A stretch of DNA of 64,000 bases from Robbsia sp. KACC 23696 (GTDB lineage: Bacteria > Pseudomonadota > Gammaproteobacteria > Burkholderiales > Burkholderiaceae): contig NZ_CP156627.1 in the NCBI RefSeq assembly GCF_039852015.1, forward strand, positions 558,001 through 622,000, given 5' to 3'. Position numbers and translations under genes: made by a program. Under the pieces are notes generated by a model. The model worked only from the letters and a program-made list of their open reading frames with translations, searched no databases and was not told the DNA's origin. Shown piece by piece: positions 6,904 to 15,951 of this stretch (position 1 is its first letter; every line of letters begins with the position of its first letter).

Positions 6904-8694
6904 TTATCCAAAATTATTTTTGGACATTACATAAGACGGGACATCACTCGCTTCCATGGGCCGCGAAATAAAATAGCCTTGCGCGAATTCGGCACCCCAA
7001 GATTGCGCTACATTCAGGACCTCGCGCGTCTCCACTCCTTCCAGAACTACTTTATAATCCAGCTCGTGCGCCAAAGCTATGGTGGATCTAATTATTGCCT
7101 CTCTTCTTGGGTTCGAGCCAATACCTCTGACTAAACTTTGATCAATTTTAATCGCATCTACTGGTATCGACTGTAGCAAAGAAAGGTTGCAATAACCGGC
7201 GCCATAATCGTCTATGGCGATGCTGACACCAATCTGCTTTATGGCAATTACGTTAGCGCGCGCTGTTTCGATATCTTTGACTGCGGCGGTTTCCGTAATT
7301 TCTATTTCGATGTCATGCCCAGTAAGCTCTCGTTCAGTTAGCATTTTATAAATGCTGGGAACTATATCTTCGCGTAAAATGTCGTTTGCACAAAGATTTA
7401 ACGCCAATTTGATATTTATGTTGGCATCTTTCCATTCGCGCAACTGGTTTAACGCGGTTGCCAAAACCCAATCTGTGATGCATGCCATGAACGCCGTGGA
7501 TTCCACCAAGGGAAAAAATTCGCTTGGCGAGATGGGGCCGAGAGAGGGGTGTGTCCAACGCAAGAGGCACTCAAAGGCGGAGCAATTACCAGTTGCGAGG
7601 GACACGATAGGCTGATAAACCAGGCGCAATTCGTTTTTTGCTGCTAACGCAGACTGTATCGAATTTACTATTGAAAACGCTCTTCGCGCGCCAAACAACA
7701 TTTCATCGTTGCCAAATAAAATTTTGCGACCCGTTAAGCGAGCCTCTTGCGTTATAGCGACAAGTTGACCTGAAAGTTCGAAAGCGTCTACGGATTTTCT
7801 CAATAAAACGATACCGGCATGCGGCCGTGCGTAAACGGGGATTGAATTCCGCACCACAAGCGGTGCGGCGAACACGCCTAAGCAGGTTTCGACGACACTG
7901 TATAATTGATCTATCGGTAAAGCGGTGCGGAAGCTGAATCGTGCATAACCGACTCTGTACAGAGTGATGTTTCCTGGCAATACCGATTTAAGGCGACTTG
8001 CAGAAATTTCAGCCATTTCACTAATGGACATAAAGCCCAAAGAGATTATTAGTCCATTGATATCCCCAAATGGATATACGTCGAGCAAAACAGCGTGAAT
8101 ATGCGAGTCTAATTCCACGGTTAGAGAATTTATATCGTGGGAGACATCTTCAATAAACCGAGGAAGGTTCGGGAGGCCGGTTGGCGGGTCGTTATAGGTT
8201 ACTGATCGTAAAGAGTCCAATTTTGTCGAGACAATCCCAGCCAAATCCGCGAGAAGGGAACGATGTACAGTAGAAAATATTTTTCTTGCATTGGCGCTTA
8301 TGATGCAAAGCGTGCCTAGAACATGGCCATCATGAGTGATTAATGGAGCGCCCGCATAGAAGCGGATGTATGGAGCATTAATAACCAGCGGATTGTCAGC
8401 GAAGCGTTCGTCCTGTGACGCGTCGAGAACCACTGTTACATTCGGGTCCAATATCGCATGGGCACAAAATGATATCCCCCTTGGCGTTTCTGTGCAATCA
8501 AAGCCTAGTCGAGCTTTGAACCACTGTCTATCCTCGTCTACTAACGAAACGAGGACGGTAGGAACGTCGAATAGGCGGCTTGCGAGTTTTACAATGCGGT
8601 CGTAAAACGGCTCGAATGCCGTGTCTAGAATCCGTGTAGCACGGAGTGCCCGGAGGCGAGCCTGTTCCTTCGCTTTTGCAGTGTAATCTGACAT
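6904..8694 (-). CDS. GAF-GGDEF(degenerate)-EAL protein, probable c-di-GMP phosphodiesterase
   Basis: A 596-residue protein. Residues 1-160 form a GAF domain of the type often found before GGDEF/EAL (ARLRALRATRILDTAFEPFYD, SFCAHAILDPNVTVV, FYAGAPLITHDGHVLGTLC). Residues 165-320 are a GGDEF fold without the GGDEF motif (GYARFSFRTAL), so no cyclase activity is expected. Residues 345-590 form an EAL domain. The signature is ECL instead of EAL (AFECLLRW), but the metal and general-base residues are kept: EIEITETAAV, AIDDYGAGYCNLSLLQ, DAIKIDQSLV and VLEGVETREVL...QGY. It probably hydrolyses c-di-GMP. AT-rich like its downstream partner, and about 370 bases upstream of it on the same strand. Confidence 0.85.
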   Translation of the reverse strand: MSDYTAKAKEQARLRALRATRILDTAFEPFYDRIVKLASRLFDVPTVLVSLVDEDRQWFKARLGFDCTETPRGISFCAHAILDPNVTVVLDASQDERFADNPLVINAPYIRFYAGAPLITHDGHVLGTLCIISANARKIFSTVHRSLLADLAGIVSTKLDSLRSVTYNDPPTGLPNLPRFIEDVSHDINSLTVELDSHIHAVLLDVYPFGDINGLIISLGFMSISEMAEISASRLKSVLPGNITLYRVGYARFSFRTALPIDQLYSVVETCLGVFAAPLVVRNSIPVYARPHAGIVLLRKSVDAFELSGQLVAITQEARLTGRKILFGNDEMLFGARRAFSIVNSIQSALAAKNELRLVYQPIVSLATGNCSAFECLLRWTHPSLGPISPSEFFPLVESTAFMACITDWVLATALNQLREWKDANINIKLALNLCANDILREDIVPSIYKMLTERELTGHDIEIEITETAAVKDIETARANVIAIKQIGVSIAIDDYGAGYCNLSLLQSIPVDAIKIDQSLVRGIGSNPRREAIIRSTIALAHELDYKVVLEGVETREVLNVAQSWGAEFAQGYFISRPMEASDVPSYVMSKNNFG

Positions 8695-8740
8695 GATTCG
8701 CTACGACGTTGATGTGTATGATGCCACCGGTACGAATCTG

Positions 8741-8968
8741 CTAGATAGCGGCATCGGCACCGATATCTTGAGGTGTTTGGGCTGCGACAGTTTGGTTTCG
8801 GCCCTTACGCTTTACTTCAAGCATTGCGCGATCCGCTCGCGCCAGCAAAATTTCTAAGCTTTCTTCACCTTTAGCCTGCCACCTGGTGCGGGGGTGATAA
8901 TAGGAATTATCACCATTGAACAGGCTTAAAATTCCTGAAAAAAATGCGGCTTCCACGCGCCTACACAA
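8741..8968 (-). pseudogene. C-terminal fragment of a GGDEF-domain protein
   Basis: The frame contains GEESLEILLARADRAMLEVK followed by RKGRNQTVAAQ, the last helix of a GGDEF domain, and then a normal stop. Nothing upstream in the same frame resembles the GGDEF active site; the sequence instead passes into transposase debris. This is the tail of a third c-di-GMP gene cut off by insertion or deletion. Met replaced the usual Tyr in AMYxAK. Confidence 0.7.
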
Positions 8969-8989
8969 TTAAACGTGCTGCGATAATCG

Positions 8990-9307
8990 GTTGAATCCGC
9001 CCAAGACTTTAGCGTTCGCGGTAGCGAGCGACTGGCCGAAGCGGGCATCGAGCCTTTGATTGGTAGCCGCGGCGACAGTTACGACACCGCACTGGCGGAT
9101 ACAATCAACGGCTTGTACACGGCCGAACTGATACATCGCCGCACCTGGAAAACCCGGGACTCCGTCGAGATGGCAACGCTGGAATGGGTGCCCTGGTTCA
9201 ATCACCATTGATTGGTGGAACCCCTCGGCTCCATCCCGCCGGCCGACGCTGAGGCAAACTACTGTCGGCAACTTGAAACAGCCGCCGCTGAATCCGCATC
9301 AACTTAA
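8990..9307 (+). pseudogene. IS3-family transposase OrfB, C-terminal remnant
   Basis: The plus frame reads SERLAEAGIEPLIGSRGDSY, then DTALADTINGLYTAELIHRR and SVEMATLEWVPWFNHH, then TGA, then LVEPLGSIPPADAEANYCRQ and a final TAA at 9305-9307. This is the last 100 residues of an IS3 OrfB with the catalytic Glu position degraded (ADTIN for AETIN) and an in-frame stop. It lies between the GGDEF fragment and the phytochrome gene, so an insertion event at this place removed the rest of the GGDEF gene. Confidence 0.85.
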
Positions 9308-9414
9308 GCCAACCAGCCTCCGCGATTCCCGGGGCGATCCACTTGACGAGTAAGGGATAATCTTCATCAGGTCGGCTTGCACAGCTGAGGCTTTTCTAAG
9401 ATGGAAGCACTTCT

Positions 9415-11784
9415 ATGACTCAATTTTTGAGCGCCTCGTCGATCGAGGAGCATTGCTCGCGTGAGCCGATTCGAATTCCTGGCGCGATCCAACCGCATGG
9501 ATACCTTCTCACGCTTGCAGAAACGGGGGTTATTGCCCAGGCAAGCGAAAACATCTATGAATGGTCTGGAGAGGCCGCTGATTCGCTGCTGGGGAGACCC
9601 CTAGATTCGCTATTTGGCGCGGAGACCGCGGAGCGAATTTTGCGCGAGCTAGCGCTCTTGCCCGACGGAAAAACAAGGCTGCTAGGCACCATCGCGCACG
9701 AGCAGTTTCGGTCGAATGTGGGCCAGCCTTCCTTGGAAAATTGGGCACTTGTTCTTCATCGCTTTTCCGGCGCAAGCATCATTGAATTGGAACGCACGGT
9801 GGCGGCCGGGGACGTGCATTCGTCCATGTACCCATACGTGCTCTCATTCCTCGGCGACATTGAATCGACCCGAAGCGTGGTGGAGATTGCTCAGATTGCC
9901 GCCAGAGAGATTTCAGCCATTACAGGCTTCGGCCGTACACTCGTCTATGCTTTTTCGCCATCGGATGAGCACGGCGAGGTGCTCGCCGAAACGCTGCTTC
10001 CTGGCTTCGATTCGTACCTCGGACAGCGCTTTCCAGCCGCAGATATACCTGCACAGGCGCGGGCCCTGTACAAAGAAAACCGAATTCGCCTCATTGGAGA
10101 CGCGAACTATGTGCCGCAGCGGCTTATTCCTGAATTGCATCCCGACACACGCCAGCCCACGGACCTCACGCCCGCGTCATTGCGTAGTGTATCGCCAGTG
10201 CACATCAGGTACATGAAAAACATGCGCACGGCTGCATCCATGTCGATGTCGATTGTGGTCGATGGAAGACTTTGGGGTCTCATCTCCTGCCACCACGACA
10301 GACCGAAAATCCCGCCTTTCGAAGTGCGTGTGGCGTGCGAGCACATTGCCCAGCTCGTGTCGCTGCAGATCGCTGCCCGCGAAGGGCAGGTCGACGCGCT
10401 GAATCGCCTGGGCGCGCGAAAGAAACTGAATGAGTTGTTGGCACATACGGCCAAATCGAAGCACTTCATTGATGCGCTCGAGGAGCACTCTCAGGACTTT
10501 TGCGACATTTTGAGTGCCACCGGCGCGGCAATCATTTTTGAGGGGCGGGTGACGCTCATGGGGGATGCGCCGCCGACGGAAGAGGTTGAGAAGCTGGTTG
10601 CGTGGCTGGTCAATCAAGCTGACGATGAAGTTCATACTGTCAACGCGGGAGAAGATTTCTCCGACTTTCCGGCAGGCACTTCGATTGTCGGGTTTTGCGC
10701 CATTTCGTTGTCTAAAGTCTTCCGAAATTACGTGGTTTGGTTTCGCCATGAGGTGATCCAGACGATCGCATGGGCTGGCGATCCTCGCGCGAAACTGGTC
10801 AATCTTGCCGGCACCATGTCGCCGCGGGAGAGTTTCGAGGTCTGGACGCAAACGGTCCGAGGGCGCTCTTCAGAATGGACGGGGCAGGAAATTGAAATAG
10901 CCGTCGAATTCCGGACTGCTTTATTAGCCCTTGTCTTGACGCGCGCGGAAGAACTGGCCAATCTCGTTGTGGAGCTTTCGCAGGCAAATCGCGAACTGGA
11001 GGAATTTTCCTATACGGTTTCGCACGACCTCCGCGCGCCTTTGCGACATATCCACAGCTTCAGCGAGTTGGTGCGCGATATGGACGGTGACAACGTCAGC
11101 GCTCGCAGTCGCAACTTCCTCGACCGAATCATAGCTTCAGCCGAACTCGGCGGCAAACAGGTGGATGATCTGCTGGCTTTCGCGCAGTTAGGTAGAGTGG
11201 CTGTCGAGCCGACGAACGTTGATCTCAAGAGGTTGGTGGACGAGATCATTCAGGGTGAAGAGATCGGAAGCGCTAGCAAGGTCGTCTGGAAGCTAGAGAA
11301 TATGAAAAATGTACTGGCAGACGGGGTGTTCTTGCGCCGTGCCATGCAAAATTTACTTTCAAACGCGATTAAGTTTTCAGCGGGAAACGCTCAGCCCGTC
11401 ATCGAAATCGGATGTTATAGCGGTGCCGACGAGCTTGTGGGCTTTGATATTATTTACGTCAAAGACAACGGCGTCGGTTTTGACATGGCATACGCAGACA
11501 AGTTGTTCGGGGTGTTCCAGCGCCTGCACCGCGACGAGGACTACAGCGGAACCGGGATTGGACTGGCAAACGTGCGACGGATTGCCGAACGCCATGGCGG
11601 AAAGGTCTGGGCAAAAAGCGACGTTGGCCAAGGGGCTACATTTTTCGTGGCGCTTCCTGTGTTCGCCAGGCCGAACAAAACGTATGCAGATGAGTCGGCG
11701 TCAGCAGTCATTGCTAGAATGGTGGCCGCTGGAGAAATTGCGCCGAGTGTTGGCGTACGTAAGAAGAGTCTGAAGGATGGGTAA
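9415..11784 (+). CDS. bphP: Bacteriophytochrome sensor histidine kinase
   Basis: A 789-residue red/far-red photoreceptor kinase. Residues 1-115 form the PAS domain with Cys14 in EEHCSREPIRIPGAIQPHG, the biliverdin-attachment Cys of bacterial phytochromes. Residues 130-310 form the GAF domain with FPAADIPAQARALY (the Asp of the DIP/PASDIP motif) and SVSPVHIRYMKNM ... SMSIVVDGRLWGLISCHH. A PHY domain follows to about 510. The output is a HisKA domain (FSYTVSHDLRAPLRH, His near residue 537) and HATPase (NLLSNAIKFS, VKDNGVGFD, GTGIGLANVRRI). A His-to-Arg change in EPIHIPG is minor. It overlaps its response regulator by eight bases. No heme oxygenase gene for biliverdin synthesis is in this window, so the chromophore must come from elsewhere. 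Confidence 0.95.
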   Translation: MTQFLSASSIEEHCSREPIRIPGAIQPHGYLLTLAETGVIAQASENIYEWSGEAADSLLGRPLDSLFGAETAERILRELALLPDGKTRLLGTIAHEQFRSNVGQPSLENWALVLHRFSGASIIELERTVAAGDVHSSMYPYVLSFLGDIESTRSVVEIAQIAAREISAITGFGRTLVYAFSPSDEHGEVLAETLLPGFDSYLGQRFPAADIPAQARALYKENRIRLIGDANYVPQRLIPELHPDTRQPTDLTPASLRSVSPVHIRYMKNMRTAASMSMSIVVDGRLWGLISCHHDRPKIPPFEVRVACEHIAQLVSLQIAAREGQVDALNRLGARKKLNELLAHTAKSKHFIDALEEHSQDFCDILSATGAAIIFEGRVTLMGDAPPTEEVEKLVAWLVNQADDEVHTVNAGEDFSDFPAGTSIVGFCAISLSKVFRNYVVWFRHEVIQTIAWAGDPRAKLVNLAGTMSPRESFEVWTQTVRGRSSEWTGQEIEIAVEFRTALLALVLTRAEELANLVVELSQANRELEEFSYTVSHDLRAPLRHIHSFSELVRDMDGDNVSARSRNFLDRIIASAELGGKQVDDLLAFAQLGRVAVEPTNVDLKRLVDEIIQGEEIGSASKVVWKLENMKNVLADGVFLRRAMQNLLSNAIKFSAGNAQPVIEIGCYSGADELVGFDIIYVKDNGVGFDMAYADKLFGVFQRLHRDEDYSGTGIGLANVRRIAERHGGKVWAKSDVGQGATFFVALPVFARPNKTYADESASAVIARMVAAGEIAPSVGVRKKSLKDG

Positions 11785-12310
11785 GCCTATGTTAAAACCT
11801 ATTTTGATCGTTGAAGACAGTGCGAACGATCTCGAACTGATACTGATCGCCCTAGAGAAGAGCCGGCTGGCGAACCCGGTTTTCACGGTGCGAGACGGCG
11901 CGGAAGCGCTCGATTTCCTTCGTCGGAAAGGACAGTGGGAAACGGCGAGCCATGAGCATCCCTGTGTCATTTTGTTAGACAAGAAGCTACCGAAAATAGA
12001 CGGACATCAGGTTATTAAGGCTGTGCGTGCTGACGCGGCCCTTCGCTATATCCCAATTGTGATGCTCACTTCGTCACGGGAGGAGGCGGATTTGACGCGC
12101 AGCTATGATCTGGGCGTCAATGGCTACGTCGTCAAGCCGGTGAAGTACGCTGACTTCCTTGCGGCCGTGAATGATATTGGCATGTATTGGGCGGTGCTCA
12201 ACGAGCCGCTTCAGCCGGCGTTGAAACAAAAGGACGAGGAAGGCATCACCGTTACATCGCTCAACGCCGAGAAAAATTCGATTGAGACCGTTGAGCGCAA
12301 GCCCGATTAA
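11777..12310 (+). CDS. Response regulator, Rcp1-like single receiver
   Basis: A single receiver domain with a short C-terminal tail, 177 residues. The acidic pair is in LIVEDSANDLEL, the phospho-acceptor Asp in CVILLDKKLPKIDGHQV, the switch Thr/Ser in IVMLTSSREE and the Lys in GYVVKPVKYADF. There is no output domain. This is the Rcp1/CheY-like type paired with phytochrome kinases. The first ATG (11777) overlaps the end of bphP; ATG 11789 is an alternative and has AAGGA about 11 bases upstream. It should receive phosphate from BphP; the downstream target is not visible. Confidence 0.9.
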   Translation: MGKPMLKPILIVEDSANDLELILIALEKSRLANPVFTVRDGAEALDFLRRKGQWETASHEHPCVILLDKKLPKIDGHQVIKAVRADAALRYIPIVMLTSSREEADLTRSYDLGVNGYVVKPVKYADFLAAVNDIGMYWAVLNEPLQPALKQKDEEGITVTSLNAEKNSIETVERKPD

Positions 12311-12443
12311 TTGCTTGTCGCTTGTCACTGATATTTTTCACATTGGCCTTGCAACCGCAATCAGACTGATGTTGAGGCTGTTTGGTTAGCAAGAGACGGG
12401 CGCGACTCAGTGCGCATTTATTCCCCTGATTTGCCTACTCATT

Positions 12444-14078
12444 GTGAGAAATTTCATTCCTCCCGATGCGGTCCCTCCGCACGCATTGGACCTCACGCTC
12501 CTCAGCTTCCTCCCAGAGGCTTACATGGCGTTGAGCCAAGCGCATGTGGTACTGGCTGTGAGTGAGCCATATCTCGAGATCACTGCGCGATCCCGCGCGG
12601 AAATGGTCGGCCGTTTCGTGTATGAGCTTTCGACGCCAACGGCGCCTGCTAAGCAAGAGCGAAACGAGTGGCTACGCCGAGCCTTGGATGCGGCAACGTC
12701 AACGCGTTTAGTCCGTTCCCCCGAATACCACCAAGACTTCGGATTGGATGAAAACGGCTTCGCGATCGTGAAAGTATGGGCGTTGGAAGTGCAAAGAGTG
12801 CGCGCCAACGTCGCAGAGGAAGACATCCTCATCGTCCGACTGCTTGACAACAGCGAAGCGAGAGAGGCGAGGGATCGAGATCAGCGCGCACGCGCGCAGC
12901 TGCGCTCGACGGCACAGCTACGGGCCATCCTAGTTGAGGAAGCGCGCGAAGAAGCCATGAACGAGCGCGCACAGCTCGATGAGGTGCTTGCGTTTGCGAA
13001 TATTGGCGCATGGCGGCTCGATGAGGAAACAGGGGTTGTCACCTGTACGGCACAGTGTCGGCAGAATTTGGGCATTACCGACGCCGGCCTCGTGACGAAA
13101 TACGATCTCTTTCACTCGTTCATCCACCCGCGCGATCGTGCAAGCGTGCAAGATGCGATGAACCAGGCGGTAGCGGATAAAACGTTTTTTGAGACCGAAT
13201 ACCGGGCGATGTGGCACGACGGATCCACGCATTGGATCATGTTGCGCGGCAAGGGTCGTTATGACGACAAGGGCGATTTGTCGTCGCTTCACGGATTTAC
13301 CTTGGACATTACTGCCCGCAAGGAAGCTGAGCTGCGGCAGGCGACCGAAGCGCAGGTAGAAAAAGAGGCACGAGTAGCGAGTGACTACCGGGTTTCGGCG
13401 ATGGATAGCTTTCTGTCGGCCGTGAGCCATGAAATCCGCACGCCGTTGAACGCTATTCTCTCGTGGTCGCAAATCACGCGGCGGACGACCTCGCCTCAAT
13501 CGATCGCCCGAGCATCGGAGACGATCGAGCGAAACGCTCGGCAGCTGGCGTCGATGGTTGACGATTTGCTCGACACAGGCGCACTGGCCCACGGTGGTGT
13601 AGAAATGCGTCACGAGGTTGTCGATTTCGGGGCAGTCGTTGCGGCTGCCGTAGAGGATTTCCGGGTGCAATTTTTGGAAAAGGGCTTGGTGCTGAGGGGT
13701 GAAGACGTTGCCTCCTTGGCCGTGTCCGGTGATGAAACTCGGCTGCGCCAGATTGTCTACAACCTGCTGTCTAATGCACTGAAGTATACGGAGACAGGTT
13801 CGGTGACGGTGTCACTGACCGACGAAGGCGATGTTGTAAAGTTGCGGGTGGTCGATAGCGGCGTTGGCATTCGCGAGGATTTGTTGCCGAAGATCTTCGA
13901 CAAGTTCGAACAGGCATCGCGCGAACGAAGTGGCAGGGTTGGTGGTTTAGGTCTGGGTCTATGGCTGGTTAAAAGTCTGACGGAGTTGCACGGCGGCACC
14001 GTGGCAGTCTACAGCGACGGAGAAGGGCTTGGCGCGGCGTTTGAGGTGTGCTTGCCAGCGCTTCATTCTCGTTTCTGA
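12444..14078 (+). CDS. PAS-domain sensor histidine kinase
   Basis: A 544-residue soluble kinase starting at GTG 12444. Residues 1-130 are PAS-like (FLPEAYMALSQAHVVLAVSE ... AEMVGRFVYEL). A coiled-coil linker leads to a second PAS (FANIGAWRLDEETGVV ... FTLDITARKEAEL, residues 185-295). HisKA follows with SFLSAVSHEIRTPLNAILSW (His near 328), then HATPase with NLLSNALKYTETG, VVDSGVGIREDLLPKIF and GLGLGLWLVKSL. There are no membrane segments. It follows the BphP/Rcp1 pair by 133 bases on the same strand and could be co-transcribed. Its 3' end overlaps the convergent response regulator by 16 bases. Confidence 0.9.
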   Translation: MRNFIPPDAVPPHALDLTLLSFLPEAYMALSQAHVVLAVSEPYLEITARSRAEMVGRFVYELSTPTAPAKQERNEWLRRALDAATSTRLVRSPEYHQDFGLDENGFAIVKVWALEVQRVRANVAEEDILIVRLLDNSEAREARDRDQRARAQLRSTAQLRAILVEEAREEAMNERAQLDEVLAFANIGAWRLDEETGVVTCTAQCRQNLGITDAGLVTKYDLFHSFIHPRDRASVQDAMNQAVADKTFFETEYRAMWHDGSTHWIMLRGKGRYDDKGDLSSLHGFTLDITARKEAELRQATEAQVEKEARVASDYRVSAMDSFLSAVSHEIRTPLNAILSWSQITRRTTSPQSIARASETIERNARQLASMVDDLLDTGALAHGGVEMRHEVVDFGAVVAAAVEDFRVQFLEKGLVLRGEDVASLAVSGDETRLRQIVYNLLSNALKYTETGSVTVSLTDEGDVVKLRVVDSGVGIREDLLPKIFDKFEQASRERSGRVGGLGLGLWLVKSLTELHGGTVAVYSDGEGLGAAFEVCLPALHSRF

Positions 14079-14539
14079 CCGTTGGCAATGCCGTTAGCTA
14101 AAGAGCGCGTTTGCACGGATTGCGTGATGATGCGGGCAAGATCTGTCATGCGGTGACCCTTTTGAAAATAAGCGTCAAAGCAGTTCCCGTTGGGGAATTT
14201 GCAAATCGTTCTGGCGTTCAAGCCAGAAACGGCCACACGATACACCTGATTTGTTATGGGATTGTCACGTAAAGCAATCGCGACATCGAGCCCACTGCAC
14301 CCAGGCATCAACACATCGAGCAAAGCAACATCCGGTTGCCAAGCAACGCACTTAGCGATGGCTTCGGGACCCGCGTAGGTGACCGCCACCTCGAAGCCAT
14401 TATCTTCCAGCCACGCTGTAATGGCTTTCGCCCACGGGCGGATATCGTCCATGACAAGCACCCGTAGGGGTGACACGGTGACGTGAGGCCGCATAAGTTG
14501 TTCTCCAGCGACGGTGCTGTGAAGGCATTGTTCTCTCAT
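14063..14539 (-). CDS. Response regulator, single receiver domain
   Basis: A 158-residue receiver: VLVMDDIRPWAKA (acidic pocket), DVALLDVLMPGCSGLDV (phospho-acceptor), YRVAVSGLNA (switch Ser) and the Lys in DAYFQKGHRM. The N-terminal 20 residues before PLRVLV are probably not part of the fold, and Met at MRPHVTV is an alternative start. There is no output domain. It is convergent with and overlaps the PAS kinase gene, its most likely partner. Confidence 0.85.
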   Translation of the reverse strand: MREQCLHSTVAGEQLMRPHVTVSPLRVLVMDDIRPWAKAITAWLEDNGFEVAVTYAGPEAIAKCVAWQPDVALLDVLMPGCSGLDVAIALRDNPITNQVYRVAVSGLNARTICKFPNGNCFDAYFQKGHRMTDLARIITQSVQTRSLANGIANGQKRE

Positions 14540-14598
14540 ACCGCTATCCGGAGCAAAACATAGTCCCGGATGTTGATTTGCACGGAAACCACCCGTTT

Positions 14599-15951
14599 GG
14601 GGTGCGGCGGAATTCTTGGACCGGTTTATCCGGCAATTCCGAGACTTGCGCGGTATTCAAGTGGGCTTAGCGAGCCAAGCGATACCTTGATCCGTTTCGC
14701 GTTGTACCACCGGATGTAGGCGTCGAGCGTCTCGATGAACTGATCAACGGTCGTACCCCGCCAATCTCGAGAATAAAACATTTCTGTCTTGAGTCGTCCG
14801 AAGAAACCTTCACAGGCTGCGTTATCGGGCGAGTATCCCTTGCGTGACATCGAGCGAATGAGCCTCGCATCGCGCATCCTGGATAGCCAACCCGGCCAAC
14901 GATAGTGCGCACCACGATCGGAGTGGACCACGGACCGATCAGCACTTTCGGCCACTGTCTCTATGGCACCATCCAGCATGGCATTGACGAGCTCAGCGTC
15001 TGGCCGTGTACCGATTGACCAGCTTACAACCAGGCCGTCGAAGCAATCTATCACGGGCGACAGGTACACTTTGCCGGCAGGGATCTGGAATTCGCTAATG
15101 TCAGTAAGCCATTTTTGATTCGGCCCCGCTGCTCGGAAATCGCGATTGATGAGATTCGCTGGAGCCGGGCTGATTTCACCACCATAAGAGCCGTAGCGAC
15201 GTCGTTTGGTTGTGGCGGCGCACAGTCCCTCTTGTCGCATCAAGCGTCGCACGACCTTCTCTGAGATCAAGACCTGCTGCCTGCTCAATGCCGCTTGGAT
15301 ACGACGATAACCGTAGCAGCGATAATTGCATTCGAAAATGTCTGCCATGACACGACGCGCACCAAGATATCTGTCAGCTACCAGCAGACGAGCGCGGTGA
15401 TAGAAGTAGGAGCTGCGGGCGAGCCTCAGAGCTGGCAACAGCTCTGGCAGCGCATAGGTCTGTTTCAGGGCATCAACCAACGTCGTTTTCTCCCGGTTGC
15501 TCAGGAGCTGCAAGTCGATGCCTATTCCTTTTTTTACTAATTCGTTCGCCTTCGCGAGGATATCGCGCTCGAGCTCTAGCTTGCGGATATCGCGTGGAAG
15601 CGATTCGACTTGCTTTTCCAGATCCGCACGCTCGTGCTCCGGAGCTCGCTTCTCGTGATGTTTCATTGACGCTGGAACCTCTCGATCATGGCTCAAGTAA
15701 TGATCGACGGCCAGCTTCTTCTGTTCGGCCGAGTACACCTGCTTGGAACGTGCATAGCCTGCCCGTAGATCACGACGCTGTTCGTATTCGAGGTGCCACG
15801 ATATTAAGGATTTCTTCGTCGGATATCCTAAATGCCGGATCGTTGCGCCAACACGTTTCCCTAACTTCAAATAAAGCCGAACCGCTCGCATGCGGTCTTC
15901 ATACGAATACATGAACTACCTCCAGGTAGTCCAAGATTTTGTCCGCACCCA
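14599..15951 (-). mobile_element. IS3-family element with a single-frame transposase
   Basis: The low end reads GGGGTGCGGCGGAATTCTTG and the high end, read inward, reads TGGGTGCGGACAAAATCTTG. The shared GGGTGCGG and CTTGGAC blocks mark imperfect terminal inverted repeats. The only gene is the 428-residue transposase at 15912-14626. I could not find a clean target duplication. To the right it abuts an IS256 fragment, so it probably landed in older IS debris. Confidence 0.7.
14626..15912 (-). CDS. IS3-family transposase (single-ORF OrfAB)
   Basis: A 428-residue transposase in one frame without frameshifting. There is an N-terminal HTH (YLKLGKRVGATIRHLGYPT), a central coiled coil (LEKQVESLPRDIRKLELERD), and an rve/DDE core with Asp in NQKWLTDISEFQIPAGKVY, Asp in SVVHSDRGAHY and Glu in SPDNAACEGFFGRLKTEMFY. 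The C-terminus is YIRWYNAKRIKVSLGSLSPL. All catalytic residues are present and no internal stop is seen, so this may be the one transposase in the window still able to act. Confidence 0.9.
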   Translation of the reverse strand: MYSYEDRMRAVRLYLKLGKRVGATIRHLGYPTKKSLISWHLEYEQRRDLRAGYARSKQVYSAEQKKLAVDHYLSHDREVPASMKHHEKRAPEHERADLEKQVESLPRDIRKLELERDILAKANELVKKGIGIDLQLLSNREKTTLVDALKQTYALPELLPALRLARSSYFYHRARLLVADRYLGARRVMADIFECNYRCYGYRRIQAALSRQQVLISEKVVRRLMRQEGLCAATTKRRRYGSYGGEISPAPANLINRDFRAAGPNQKWLTDISEFQIPAGKVYLSPVIDCFDGLVVSWSIGTRPDAELVNAMLDGAIETVAESADRSVVHSDRGAHYRWPGWLSRMRDARLIRSMSRKGYSPDNAACEGFFGRLKTEMFYSRDWRGTTVDQFIETLDAYIRWYNAKRIKVSLGSLSPLEYRASLGIAG

